DNA of 64,000 nucleotides, from the NCBI GenBank assembly GCA_947568835.1, contig OX387608.1, forward strand, positions 2,642,001-2,706,000. The letters are read 5' to 3'. Below the pieces are notes generated by a model. The model did not search any database and had not been told where the DNA came from. It saw only the letters and a program-made list of their open reading frames with translations. Both the position numbers and the translations under genes were made by a program. Every line of letters starts with the position of its first letter. The stretch's first letter is position 1. Positions 11,317 through 22,278 of the stretch are shown here, piece by piece. Source of the DNA: Protonemura montana (Eukaryota; Arthropoda; Insecta; Plecoptera; Nemouridae).

Positions 11317-11939
11317 GTAATGATAAATATCAGAGGCAATAAATTGCTTGTGCAATATTTTATTATGGTTTATGATTAACAGAAGCCGTTTCGCGGCGGG
11401 TTTTCCTCGCTTGGTTTCACGCCCTTCGATCGCAGCAACCCACCCAAGGTGTGCTTGCTTGCATATGTGGAACACTTCTTCTCTCATTCTCTCAGACTTT
11501 GCCCGAACGCCTACCCAACATGTGAGTCGATATGATGAATATGGAGAACGAATCCAATCTGCAAGCTGGAGATCTCGTTCGGGGCTTGTTCGTGTGGTAA
11601 CTTTATATACGAGATTAATAAACTCGATTGGGAAATTGCTGCAAGACACCGTTGTGTTTGTGTGGGTGGCAGGCCATAATGGCACACACAATTATTTCCT
11701 TTTTTTTAGTGTTGAATTTAATTAGTTTCTTATCCACAAGTCCAATGTGATTTCAAAATATACCTCCGTTAGCGCTTGGCATTTTCGTTCTCTCTTGAAT
11801 TTATTTTGCAGCGAGTTCGGCTTTTGGACCACATTTGGTTTCAAATCCATCCGAAACCATGACAAATCTCTGACGATTTGCCTCTTGAAAATATTTAGAT
11901 CTAACGTCTACAGAGTTAGCTGTGTTAGTTTCTTGAATT

Positions 11940-12345
11940 ATCGACCCTGGTTTTTATTTAGATGCATCCAGGAAGCCTAGGCAAGGTGGTTGTTGGTTAG
12001 ATGCATCCAGGAAGCCTAGGCAAGGTGGTTGTTGGTTAGATGCATCCAGGAAGCCTAGGCAAGGTGGTTGTTGGTTAGATGCATCCAGGAAGCCTAGGCA
12101 AGGTGGTTGTTGGTTAGATGCATCCAGGAAGCCTAGGCAAGGTGGTTGTTGGTTAGATGCATCCAGGAAGCCTAGGCTAGGTGGTTGTTGGTTAGATTCA
12201 TCCAGGAAGCCTGGGCAAGGTGGTTGTTGGTTCTTTTCTTACGGTATGTCAAGCCAGTCGAGCGTTCAGCCTTGATAAAGTAACTGGTACATGTTACAAA
12301 ACGTTGGGAAACACAGTTTGACTTCACTTGCCAGACAAAACACAT
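11940..12345 (+). mobile_element. Retroelement end with internal 39 bp array and hammerhead-like stem
   Basis: The borders (TATCGACCCTGG on the left, CAAAACGTTGGGAAACAC on the right) match single-copy relatives at 33.6 and 56.9 kb, which read TTGACCCTG then TTTATTTAGATGCAT. Inside, a 39 bp module is expanded (see next entry). After it comes CCTTGATAAA, a GTAAC/GTTAC hairpin and AAAACGTTGGG, a degenerate form of the hammerhead-like core described at 57.0 kb. No ORF for reverse transcriptase is present. Confidence 0.6.
11959..12236 (+). repeat. 39 bp tandem array, about 7 copies
   Basis: The unit TAGATGCATCCAGGAAGCCT plus AGGCAAGGTGGTTGTTGGT (39 bp) repeats about 7.1 times and is nearly identical between copies. 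The same unit forms the arrays at 26.3-27.0 kb and 59.6-60.0 kb in the opposite orientation. Confidence 0.95.
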
Positions 12346-13505
12346 GGTTTAAAATAAGTATTTTCATAAAATCTGGAAGCAGAAACACTTATGTTAGTTA
12401 ATTTCGCCGTCGTATATAATTTTAAACCCAACCATCTGCCGAAATAACGAATGAGTCATAAGCGTGTGTCAAAAGCAGCAAGTAAATATGAGCGCTTAAT
12501 CTTTTAAGTCTTTTCAGTCAAAATGGCCCCGCCTTTCAGTTGTAGATTCCTCTGGTGTGGTTTTTGATCTCGTGTTCACGTCTCCCAACTCGCTACTACA
12601 TCGCAGATTGCAAAATATCGCCGGCCCATCTTTTCAAAGCTATACCAAAACCTGCAAGACATACGGTTTAGTTTACACCCATAACTTATATCTGTGGAAC
12701 GAAAAATGATTTGTGTGGCATCTACTTTGCTAGCGGTTTTATCTTACAAGTACATCTCGGTAATTTCGTTTAGGCCTTCACGCAGCCATGACATGTCCAG
12801 CAAAACATGCGCAACGCATCCCTCATAACTCGCACATTGCTTTTTTTTTTTTGCAACCAATCGCTTCCCGCCAAGCAAATTTATCAAATAAACAAATTTA
12901 AAACATTCTAAAAGTTATTACACGTCTCAGAACCACGGGTACTTTTGTGTTTTTCGAGTCTGAATTATTCTCAGTAATTACTCTTGCATTTAAAGCGCAC
13001 AGCGTACACAGGTTTTATCGTAGGTACATCACGGTTTTTTGCTTCTGTACGGGGCGAGTTAATTAAAAGAGGTAGACCAAGTCTGGCAAAGTTCTTGCAA
13101 ACATCTCGACCGATGCTTTATGGCGAGCAGGCACACAGGCATGCTTTACCAAACTATATGACACATGAAACGACGCTCAGCAAAATATTGTAGATTAATT
13201 ATAAGTTGGATTTATGCTCGTGTAAAGTGGGCATGGTCTGCGTTTTACACCTGTGTGCATTGCGTCTACGCTGGAAGGTTCGTCCATCATCTCGGTAATC
13301 TTTGGGTCTTCAGGGCAAGACGTTACGATTCACCAGAGGCTGGCAAGGTGCAGTTTAGCGGCTTGGAGTGAAGTGGAGCTTGGAATTGTATGTCCTGAGG
13401 GGTACTGAGATTGAGATGAGAGTGTACTAAGTACACGTGTTCGCGTGATTGATTCAGTCTTTGAAGTTATGCAAATGAGTTGGGAGAGTTGATTATAGCT
13501 ATGTT
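12346..13505. other. Unassigned stretch
   Basis: AT-rich with a T11 run near 12841. One plus frame around 12515-12710 is moderately protein-like but lacks a donor. No repeats recognised. Confidence 0.4.
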
Positions 13506-13507
13506 GA

Positions 13508-13912
13508 AAACACCGGTGCTCGTGAGATCACCGAAATTAAGCAACATTGCGCTGGGTCAGGTGTTGGATGGGTGACCATCATACACATGACCAGTTCTGT
13601 TCGGGAGAGAGGTTGGAGGAATGAAAGTTAAGCGACACTGCGCTGGGTCAGGTATTGGATGGGTGACCATCATACACATGACCAGTTCTGTTCGGGAGAG
13701 AGGTTGGAGCGATGAAAGTTAAGCGACACTGCGCTGGGTCAGGTATTGGATGGGTGACCATCATACACATGACCAGTTCTGTTCAGGAGAGAGGTTGGAG
13801 GGATGAAATTTAGTACAGCAACTTCACTCGCCTTGCTTATCAACCTCTCGACAGCATGGGTTTGTGTAGGAATCCTGTTGTTCGCGTTGTACCGTCCTTT
13901 GCAAGGGACGTT
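13508..13912 (+). mobile_element. 5S rRNA-derived SINE with three head units, plus orientation, 3'-truncated
   Basis: This copy shows the longest 5S similarity: GTTGAAAACACCGGTGCTCG is followed by GAGATCACCGAAATTAAGCA and, after a gap, TTGGATGGGTGACC. These are 5S rRNA from about position 18 through box C. Three modules with 91-93 bp period run to 13800. The body stops at CAAGGGACG (13910), where unrelated sequence begins. Confidence 0.85.
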
Positions 13913-14920
13913 TGAAACATTTGGTTTTTTTCGAAAAGAGTGTTTAACAACGCACGGTTTTGACAACGGACCATCAATATTAATGAACCTAGAAAAGGTA
14001 CTAATTTAAATTGCGTCAGCTCGCAGTGGACAGAGTGCATGTGTTATTATTGTGACCACTATTACCTTCCCCAAAATAAGTACCCTATCGGGTAATGACC
14101 TAACCTAACCCGACCTAAGTTTAAATTCTAACACGGATTGAAGTTCTCTTTACTGAGATACAGATGATGAGAAAGAGTTAAAGATTCATCTTCATCTCTG
14201 AAAGCGTTTAAAAACGTTGAAAATCGTTGATAAGGCGTTTTAAAGCGTTTAAAAGCGTTAAATCTGATATGATGATGCACATGCCGTTAAGTTTGCCTGC
14301 CAAGTGACTCCAACTTGGCTCGATCTTTAGCAATAATACCAACTATTGCAGGTACGGCGGCTCGTGATTTACGAGCGAGTGAATCGTGGAATTAAATTGC
14401 ATTGTGATGATGAGAAGTGCAATTGCAGTTTGTTCGATCTCTCGGTGCACATTCTCAGTGAAAGGTTGGTTGCATGCGCTCGATGGGCTGAAGATATGCA
14501 GTTGTGTGTGGAAATATCGTTGGCATCCAGAGGCTTATGAGAGGCTTGACATGAGGCGGAAGAACGGTCAGCCTTGACTAGCTGAAGGATTGATTTTGTT
14601 ACCGTGCAGCCAGTGCTGAGATTGGCAGCAGTTTAGACTTGCTTCTAGTTACAGGCTGGTTTGCATCGGATAGTTTTAGTTAAAAGTCGAGTTGTTAATA
14701 GTTTTAGTTGTGCGTGGGATGTAAATTGGAGACTTAATTAATATCGCAGTAGCCGTTGGACCGGTTGGATGCGAACACTTATACACTGGAAGCTAAAGTT
14801 GATTGAAGATTTTTGAAAAAATTGACTTAATTTAACTTTGTTAGTTTTCCAGACGCATGATCCTAACTTAAATTACATATTAGACTTCTTAGACTACTTA
14901 GGTATGGTTTAAAAAAAAAA
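13913..14920. other. Unassigned stretch with SINE-tail scraps
   Basis: Bases 13944-13980 (GTGTTTAACAACGCAC, TTTTGACAACGGACC) are a diverged reverse copy of the SINE tail, so two SINE pieces lie tail-inward here. A plus frame at about 14346-14540 follows a TATTGCAG acceptor-like site and is protein-like, but no donor was found. The rest is AT-rich. Confidence 0.4.
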
Positions 14921-15548
14921 TTCAACTCTAAGTTGGATCTCTAACTCACAGAAATATCTGAATTTCACTGCATTTGATTGGAAGTCGTCATGGCAACAGT
15001 TTCAACAAAATGTTCAACTATAAGTTGGATCTCTAACTCACAGAAATATCTGAATTTCACTGCATGTGATTGGAAGTCGTCATGGCAACAGTTTCAACAA
15101 AATGTTCAACTATAAGTTGGATCTCTAGCTCACAGAAACATCTGAATTTCCCTGCATGTCATTGGAAGTCGTCATGGCAACAGTTTCAACAAAATGTTTA
15201 ACTATAAGTTGGATCTCTAGCTCACAGAAACATCTGAATTTCACTGCATGTGATTGGAAGTCGTCATGGCAACAGTTTCAACAAAATGTTCTACTATAAG
15301 TTGGATCTCTAGCTCACAGAAACATCTGAATTTCACTGCATGTGATTGGAAGTCGTCATGGCAACAGTTTCAACAAAATGTTCAACTATAAGTTTGATCT
15401 CTAGCTCACAGAAACATCTGTATTTCACTGCATGTGATTGGAAGTCGTCATGGCAACAGTTTCAACAAAATGTTCAACTATTAGTTGGATCTCTAACTCA
15501 CAGAAACATCTGAATTTCACTGCATGTGATTGGAAGTCGTCATAGCAA
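14921..15548. repeat. 92 bp tandem array, about 6.8 copies
   Basis: Unit starts (TTCAACT) lie 92 bp apart from 14921 and 15013. Units contain AAGTTGGATCTCTAACTCAC and GGAAGTCGTCATGGCAACAG. An inverted partial copy follows at 15618-15665 (GTTGAAACTGTTGCCATGAG), so the array abuts an inversion of its own edge. Confidence 0.95.
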
Positions 15549-15884
15549 ATGTTTTTTGGGAAACAGATTTTGGTAAAACTGGATTTGAGGTGTGGTTTTT
15601 CGAAATCTCGCCTCCTAGTTGAAGTGATAGTTGAAACTGTTGCCATGAGCTGAGTCAATTCGAACAAAATGAATGCACAAGATTTAAATGAGAACTGCAA
15701 GCTATAACCCCAATACAGTTCACGAAACAATTACCCAAGAATGGCAAAGAAAATTGCATCTCAAAAATATTTTTTCCCAAAATCAATTGCAGCTGAAATA
15801 TCATACCACTGACAGATGAAATTATGGACAAACCTGAACATTTTCACTGTTTTCTTCAATTTCATAAGTAACCTGTTATTATTA

Positions 15885-16075
15885 TTGTTTTTAGACTCAT
15901 GTCTACTTGATGTAACCTTACCACTAGTTTGAACAAAATTATTTCAACTGGGTTTTGAATGCTTAGTGAAAAAAAAACTAAATTTCCCAATGTTTCGTAA
16001 GTTACGAAAAGTTGGGAAATTTAGTTTTTCTTTTTTTTAGCATTCAAAACCCAGTTGAAATAGTTTTCATCAAAA
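15885..16075. mobile_element. Two retroelement ends joined head to head (long palindrome)
   Basis: The left arm (TTTCAACTGGGTTTTGAATG, then CTAAATTTCCCAA) is mirrored by a right arm (TTGGGAAATTTAG, then CATTCAAAACCCAGTTGAAA) around a small centre with TTTCGTAAGTTACGAAA. Arms are about 52 bp. These words are the terminal sequences of the hammerhead-like family at 33.6 and 56.9 kb. GACTCATGTC upstream is also shared with 57.15 kb and 50.33 kb. Confidence 0.75.
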
Positions 16076-16868
16076 CCAATAATGATCATTTTAAGTGTCG
16101 GCTTTTCAGTGGGACTTAACATTAACGGACTTTTAACAAACAGAAAACATCTTCTGATTGGCTGTCATTGCTAAACAAGTAACCAATTAACGGCTTGTTA
16201 AATTCTCAACCTAAACGTGATCTTAAACGTCATTGAAATAATTTTCTGTATTGCCCTGAAAAGAAAGAAAACAAATGAAAAACAAACTTGAAACTAATTC
16301 TTACAATTGTTTGCAAGTTCCACAGCGCCTTGGATCTACCCGAGCAAAGCTTCTCTATCCATCAAACCACGTGCAATGTACGTGTAAGTACACTACATAC
16401 TGCATTTGCATCGTTCGGCAGTTAGCTACAAACATGACTCAAGGCAAAGGCCGTGTACGACGACAAAGTGCATTACCTCTGTACCTAGGTACCTCTGTGC
16501 AGCAGACATTACTTCCTACAAGCTATAGGCGCTCGCTCGAACAGAGACAAAAAAAAAAAACACTCTCAGCTTTATGCAGTTCTTTATCATTACCATTTTT
16601 TTTTTTTGCTTTGCTCGAAAGCAACTTATGTGTACAACGTAGAAAAACGTCCGTTGGAACAGAAAAAAAAAATGCTCTTTAACCTTTACCTCTTAAGCTC
16701 AACGCGTACATTATGGCTGTTTCTCACTTTTCATGATCGTATCTGTAAATTAATTATAATAATTACTCTGCAAAGAACATGATATGTATTTTAGCGGGTT
16801 GTCTGCTTGCATTCGATCACGTGGTCGCTAATGTGTTGTGCCATAGAGCGCCTGTACGCTTGTACAAG
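16076..16868. other. Unassigned stretch
   Basis: A 135-codon plus frame (16275-16682) crosses A12 and T12 homopolymers and shows no domain or splice sites. No gene is called. Confidence 0.4.
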
Positions 16869-17415
16869 TTAGCCAGCTGGTCTCAAATAACCTGGATAGA
16901 GCATAGGATCCAGTCAGCTGGTCTCAAATAACCTGGATAGAGCATAGGATCCAGCCAGCTGATCTCAAATAACCTGGATAGAGCATAGGATCCAGCCAGC
17001 TGATCTTAAATAACCTGGATAGAGCATAGAATCCAGCTAGCTGATCTCAAATAACCTGGATAGAGCACAGGATCCAGACAGCTGATTTTAAATAACATGG
17101 ATATAGCATAGGATCCAGCCAGCTGATCTCAAATAACCTGGATATAGCATAGGATCCAGCCAGCTGATCTCAAATAACCTGGATAGAGCATAGGATCCAG
17201 CCAGCTGATCTCAAATAACCTGGATATAGCATAGGATCCAGCCAACTGATCTCAAATAACCTGGATAGAGCATAGGATCCAGTCAGCTGATCTCAAATAA
17301 CCTGGATATAGCATAGGATCCAGCCAGCTGATCTCAAATAACCTGGATAGAGCAAAGGATCCAGTCAGCTGATCTCAAATAACCTGGATAGATCATACGA
17401 TCCAGTTAGCTGATC
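16869..17415. repeat. 41 bp tandem array, about 13 copies
   Basis: The unit CAGCCAGCTGATCTCAAATA, ACCTGGATAGAGCATAGGAT plus C (41 bp) repeats from 16869 to about 17415. Each unit carries CAGCTG and GGATCC palindromes. Confidence 0.95.
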
Positions 17416-18635
17416 TTGGTTATTAATAAATAATAACTGAGCGTAAGCCAGTCTCAAATGTAAGTAATCTGCGAGAAATAAACTCGAAACTACGGCGACT
17501 CCATCTCTCGTCGACCACAATTTTTGTCGATAAAGCAGTCATCGGTCGGCAATTTTCGCGAAGACGGACAGTTTAACACCAGCGCCGAGACTCTAACTAA
17601 ACCTGTAAACTCAATGATATTAAGATATTACCCAGTGATAAGCAATAGTCGGGGCTTAATCGAGAATTAGGCGTAATAAAATGACAGCGGAAACGCTTAG
17701 CCCCAAAAACCACGCATAAAACCGAGAAATTTTCAAGACACCCTCCTTCTTCCGGGCAAACATGACAATCAGCCTCGAATTTAGTCGCCAAATAACAGTA
17801 ATAAGAAGTCAAGAACCCACCCCTGTGGCCAGCAGCACGCAATTCTCAAGACCCAGAAAATTAAATCGATTTTTTCTCTGAAATTAACTAAACCGGCGCT
17901 TGGTTGTGGAGGTATATGAAGACATAATTGGAGGATTTAACCACTCGGCTATAGCAGAGGTAAACGCTGGCCAACACTTATTATATCTTTGTGAACTTGT
18001 GACGTGTAGACAGGTGACTTTTGCCTTGCTCTGACACAGTTAACACAAAAATGCTCACCTTTTAGTGGCGATAGCCTCTTGTTTTTCGGGCCTCAAGAAC
18101 TACCCCTGACATCGAATTGGCCGCGAGATACACGAAAATATATACATTTGAACATTTCTATGGTAGCATTAATTAAATGCGTTTGCAGATGTCGGATAGG
18201 GCGATCTGAGATAACGAAGCCAGATAAATTGAGCTGGACGTAAATAACTGACAGCGGGGAATTAGCTTTGTTGCTTGATATTTTCAAACTCAGTGATGCA
18301 ATTCACAGATAAGTGTGAAGTGAAAAGTGAAAAAATACCTTTCAAAGTGAAATTAATTATGGAAATGTATTCTGATTGGATCAAAAAGTAGTCTTGTTAG
18401 CAGAGGGATATATTTATATGTATATATCTATACTATGCTATGTCTTATCTTATTATTTAGATTTTGGCCAGGATATAATAAAAAGGGAATGGTATTACCA
18501 ATTAAATGTTTCGAGTGGATAACCACACATGTACGAGAAATGACGCTGCGGGAATTTGAGAACTAAATATCGTTTGGTCGGGGAGAGAAAAAAAAAACAG
18601 TAAAAACCCACAATAATAACAATATTTATCTTTTT
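17416..18635. other. Scraps of an interspersed family, then unassigned DNA
   Basis: Bases 17420-17485 are the reverse of a block seen at 31.69-31.75 kb (CTCGCAGATTACT, CATTTGAGACTGG). Bases 17570-17625 match the 53 bp satellite unit (GTTTAACACCAGCGCC, AACCTGTAAACTCAATG). An 81-codon minus frame at 17597-17842 overlaps this repeat. The rest shows nothing. Confidence 0.4.
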
Positions 18636-18792
18636 AGATGAAATCTTATTTAAATTGCAAACGCTTGCAATGTGCGGGGTATTTTATTATTATCAACACT
18701 ATAACCGTTTCAAAAATTGATGGCCAAAAGGGGTCATACCCGTTCGGGAATCAATTTTTGAGACGGTTATATTGTTCTTAATATAAAATATC
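18636..18792. mobile_element. Foldback element, core reduced to about 25 bp
   Basis: A left flank (TTTAAATTGCAAACGCTTGC) and left arm (AACCGTTTCAAAAATTGATG) face a right arm (ATCAATTTTTGAGACGGTTA). The core between them is short and no longer folds as a tRNA. Same family as 6398-6613. Confidence 0.75.
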
Positions 18793-18967
18793 TCTCTTGT
18801 TTTGGCTTGCATGACTTGTTGGGATCTAATTAGTCAATGTCTTAGCGCTTATGTTGAACTGTGCCCTCCGAAGAATACTATTTAGGCACAAACGGTTGTC
18901 GCCCAAAGATGGAGTCACCGTCGTTACGCTTTATTTTTGCAATTGAGACCGAACGGTTTGGCTTGCT

Positions 18968-19562
18968 ACAAACACTGGTTCTCGTGATATCACCGAAGTT
19001 AAGCAACACTGCGCTGGGTAAGGTATTGAATGAGTGACCATCATACACATGACCAGTTCTGTTCGGGAGAGAGGTTGGAGGGATAAAAGTTAAGCAACAC
19101 TGCGCTGAGTCAGGTATTGAATGGGTGACCATCATGCACATGACCAGTTCTGTTTGGGAGAGAGGTTTGTGGGATGAAAGTTAAGCAACACAGCGCTGAG
19201 TCAGGTATTGGATGGGTGACCATCATACACATGACCAGTTCTGTTCGGGAGAGAGGTTGGAGGGATGAAAGTTAGTACAGCAACTTCACTCGCCTTGCTT
19301 ATCAACCTCTCGACAGCATGGATTTGTGGAGGAATCCTGTTGTTCGAGTTGTACCGTCCTTCGGAAGGGACTTTAAGCCGGTTGTCCCCTTGGTGCTCTT
19401 TGACAGGAGTAGGCTACGTGCCGGCACCGGGTTTTTCTTCCTCCCTTTTAGGCTAGGTTAGGTTCATCATCATCCAATCATTCACCGACGCCATTAGACC
19501 AGTGTCACATGGCCATATGTCAAAACAGTGCGTCGTTAAACACCACAAATCAACCAATCGCA
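18968..19562 (+). mobile_element. 5S rRNA-derived SINE, most complete copy
   Basis: Order on the plus strand: 5S head (GGTTCTCGTGATATCACCGA, AGTTAAGCAACACTGCGCTG, GAGTGACC), two further 91 bp head modules, linker TAGTACAGCAACTTCACTCG, body (GTACCGTCCTTCGGAAGGGA, TTTAAGCCGG, GGAGTAGGCTACGTGCCGGC), then the tail (AGGCTAGGTTAGG, TTCATCATCATCC, CGACGCCATTAGACCAGTG, GTGCGTCGTTAAACACCACA) ending in AAATCAACCAATC. The 5S box A and box C spacing is kept, so an RNA polymerase III type 1 promoter could operate. No protein is encoded, and mobility would depend on a LINE. The tail resembles those of known mollusc and arthropod SINEs, but this is from memory. Confidence 0.85.
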
Positions 19563-19791
19563 TTTGAGACTGGTTTACGCTGAGCTAATCGTTATTAATG
19601 CTAATCTCAACGATTGATAAACATTTATCGATATTTTGAGTAGTAATAATTGTTTGTAAAGGTAGGTAAAAAAAGGACAGCCGCGAGCGCCATCGGGTGG
19701 TGACAACTCTAACTACTCGATGCATGCTGTGGAATGTTTAACATCAGCGCTGTGACTCTTGGTCGATTGTTAACTCAATGGTATTAGAAAA
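19558..19791 (+). repeat. Interspersed repeat, second family
   Basis: GCATTTGAGACTGGTTTACG through CGCGAGCGCCATCGGGTGG to GTTTAACATCAGCGCTGTGA aligns over its whole length with 31692-31945. Its 3' part matches the unit of the 53 bp array at 34.97 kb. No ORF or terminal structure identifies its class. Confidence 0.65.
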
Positions 19792-20631
19792 AATAAAAAA
19801 TACAGAAATAATAAAGCGAAATGTTCGTGGCAGTCAACAATTATATTCACATTTCATGGTTAAACTGTTCCACTTGAAATTCACATCGCAGCAAGAAGCT
19901 GAAGCCGAGAAAAAAACGAAGATAGATAATGAATCCGTCCATTGTTCTAATTGCACCCGCATGATTATATCTAATTGCTCGATGATACCTTTTATGGATA
20001 CGGTGTTCGAGGTGAAAATGAGATGCTAGGAAATGTGTCTGCATGAATATGTATTTGTTGGGTAGGAGGAACTATTTCTGCACAGCTCCAGAGAACGCGT
20101 CCAGTTTCTTGAGGATTTATTGGTGTTGCTTCTTGCTGGTGCAGTTGCATCGGAAGGATGCACTTTTAGCTTCTTTGTCTAGGCTAGAGGTCATGGGAAT
20201 TGTACTTTGTGTGGAAATAATCCAGAGAGTTTAAGGAATGATTACTGAGATGTTAAGTTCATAATTAGTAAATAATAATAATTATATATTTTTTTAATAT
20301 ATATTTTTTTTCACATTTTTAAATATTTTTTTTTGCCACAAAGCCCCAAGAGCTCATCTGTGGTTTGGAATAAAGTTACATGTTTAGATTACGCATGGTT
20401 ACATCATGGTTACACGTCAGATGGATTTTTATAAATCAAATTATTTGAAAATGAAAAAGAATTTATAAAGAACTTAACTTTCTTAACTTTCCACATTATT
20501 CTTGGTCAACAATGATTATAATGCAACATTGAGAACATTGGCAAAACAAGATAAATTCAATTCTTCTAAGAGTACTTCTATACAATTACAATAAAATAAG
20601 TTAGGAGGATTATTTATCAAGAAGCTAATAT
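19792..20631. other. Unassigned stretch
   Basis: Short frames at 19778-20029 and 20043-20234 have no firm splice sites. An AT run lies at 20275-20335. No gene is called. Confidence 0.4.
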
Positions 20632-20766
20632 TTAGATGAAATCTGATTTAAATTGCAAACGCTTGCAATGCGCGGGGTATTTTATTATTATCAACACTTA
20701 ACCGTCTCAAAAATTGATGCCCAAAATTTTTGAGACGGTTACAGTATTCATAATAATAAAATAGCC
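20632..20766. mobile_element. Foldback element with the core fully lost
   Basis: Left flank (TTTAAATTGCAAACGCTTGC) and left arm (CCGTCTCAAAAATTGATGCC) meet the right arm (AATTTTTGAGACGGTTACAG) with almost nothing between them, giving a near-perfect hairpin at about 20699-20740. Confidence 0.75.
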
Positions 20767-20890
20767 AATATTTAGTTGTTAATAAATTGGGACTTTCTGA
20801 AGGAAGGTTGTTGAATCGATGAGGTACGGTGTAATCAAGCAATCTTTTGCCGTTCGTATGTTTAAATGTTGGTATCACATTCGGCTGCAC
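20767..20890 (-). pseudogene. Possible remnant of a non-LTR retrotransposon reverse transcriptase C-terminus
   Basis: The minus frame encodes a short peptide with GKRLLDYTVPHRFNNLPSE, which resembles the G-K-R ... P-x-x-[WF]-N-x-L-P pattern seen near the C-terminus of many LINE ORF2 proteins. It is only about 40 residues, has a stop just upstream, and runs into the foldback element at 20766, which seems to have inserted into or beside it. Similarity is judged by eye; no catalytic residues are present. Confidence 0.3.
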
Positions 20891-21100
20891 ATTTCCAAGT
20901 CAAGCCTTCATTGCGATTTCTTATTTCAGTTGTATATTTACTATCAAAGAAAATACTTGAAAAAAAATGTAAAAACTCTTAGAATACTTGTACAGGTAAC
21001 ACTTGAAGTTCTTGATGGTTTCTATAACTGTTAATATAGGTGAATGGGCGATAGTAATTTCAATGTTCGACTTTAAGTTGTAGCTGTTTTGTTTCTGATG

Positions 21101-21340
21101 AAATTAGAGGCGTTTCCCCGAGCTCAAAGTCATCCATACATTATTAGTGATTCTACTTTAGCAAGATCTTGTGGCAATCCACCTTGGCAAGTTTGCCAAA
21201 CTGTTCGGCAACTTGAAGTTATGCAGAACGCAGCAGAATTCAGTCGTTCACAAAGTCGATCAAAGTGTGGTTTCCACGAGAAAAATCTATGGGCTAAAAT
21301 GCCAAAGTACCTAATTATTATAACAAAGATAATAATATAG
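21101..21340 (+). CDS. Weak candidate exon, unknown function
   Basis: A plus frame free of stops encodes a mixed-polarity peptide (EAFPRAQSHPYIISDSTLAR near its start) with balanced codon use in an otherwise AT-rich setting. An acceptor-like tract (TTTTGTTTCTGATGAAATTAG) lies just upstream. Donor choices are poor (CAAA/GTGTGG is the best), and the frame decays into Ile/Lys codons after about residue 75. No family is recognised. A chance frame remains possible. Confidence 0.2.
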   Translation, partial: KLEAFPRAQSHPYIISDSTLARSCGNPPWQVCQTVRQLEVMQNAAEFSRSQSRSKCGFHEKNLWAKMPKYLIIITKIII

Positions 21341-21452
21341 ATATTTTCGATTTACAGGTAATAAATTTTTTAAGTGGTCTTTTTTTCACTAAACTCTAAG
21401 GGCTCATCTGTGGGTTTGAATAAATAATCATATTAAGATAAATAAAAATTAC

Positions 21453-21483
<31 letters not shown>

Positions 21484-21547
21484 GCCCTTGCAACTAGTGG
21501 CAATTATTGCAGGTATGAACCGAGTTATATTTTAATCGTTTGATTGA
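21341..21547. repeat. AT-rich stretch with an (AAT)n microsatellite
   Basis: An (AAT)n run of about nine units lies at 21455-21480. The rest is AT-rich and unassigned. Confidence 0.8.
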
Positions 21548-21700
21548 TTTGTTGTGTTTAACGACGCACTGTTTTGACAACGGATCATGTGACACTGGCC
21601 TCATATCGTCGGTAAATGAGTGGATGATGTGAGTATGATGATAAAGCTAATCTAGCCTAGAAGAGAGAATGGAAAACCCGGTACCGGCATGTAGATTCTT
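21548..21700 (-). mobile_element. 5S-SINE tail and partial body, 5'-truncated
   Basis: Read in reverse this is the SINE 3' end: TTGTGTTTAACGACGCACTG, TTTTGACAACGGATCATGTG, TAAATGAGTGGATGATG, CTAGCCTAGAAG, GTACCGGCATGTAG. The 5S heads are missing. Confidence 0.8.
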
Positions 21701-22161
21701 ATGTTAGAATAGCAGTGCTAAAAGTTGAAAGAAGCTGTCTTAGTCTGCAAGACAGCTCATCTTTTTATCAAAGATCTCAAAATCTTTGTGCGAATCGGCC
21801 TCAAAAACTTTGTTCCTATGCTAGAACATCAATTCCATGCCATAAATCCCAACAGAATAAATGTGCAAAGGTTTAAATGTGAAGCACATTATTTTTAAAT
21901 TATTTATCACACTAGCTTCGTCCAATGTAAAGCTAGACCCAAAATTAAATCAAAAAATTGACTTTAAAATTCGTTTAACACAAACATAATTTAAAAATGC
22001 ATTCGACAGGTATTTTAAAAATACCGAGTGCACACGATCGAAGCGATGCACTTGCATTATGAACACGCCATCTCACGGGGCATGCTATTATCATCGGTAG
22101 TCCATGCAAGACTTTATAATTACCTTGTTGTACTTGACAATCACAATTTACCAGTTTTCAG
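21701..22161. other. Unassigned stretch
   Basis: AT-rich and without a supported feature. The last bases (CCAGTTTTCAG) form an acceptor-like site for the candidate exon that follows. Confidence 0.4.
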
Positions 22162-22278
22162 GCAAAGCGCGCAAAAATCGACTCCGAGTTTGTCGAAGAA
22201 AAGAAATCGGCAACAACAACAAGCTCAAGTGTTTGCATGTTTCTGGAAGTTTGTAATAATGCTGCAGACAGAAATTAG
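22162..22278 (+). CDS. Weak candidate terminal exon, unknown function
   Basis: After TTTACCAGTTTTCAG the frame opens directly with a highly polar 38-residue peptide (AKRAKIDSEFVEEKKSATTT at its start) and ends in TAG. The Lys/Glu and Ser/Thr bias resembles a disordered tail. No AATAAA was found close downstream, and the alternative frames are also open. No partner exon is identified. Confidence 0.2.
   Translation, partial: AKRAKIDSEFVEEKKSATTTSSSVCMFLEVCNNAADRN

Noticed and set aside
11164-11691. 175-codon minus ORF, longest outside repeats
   Set aside because: It crosses a TATATAAAG motif and shifts composition along its length; no domain, and the plus strand gives a competing short exon.
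12515-12715. Plus frame after TCTTTTCAG with about 65 protein-like codons
   Set aside because: The acceptor is good but no donor or start is convincing, and neighbouring frames are also open.
16869-17415. CRISPR-like regular repeats
   Set aside because: Units are contiguous 41 bp tandem copies with no unique spacers; the setting is eukaryotic.
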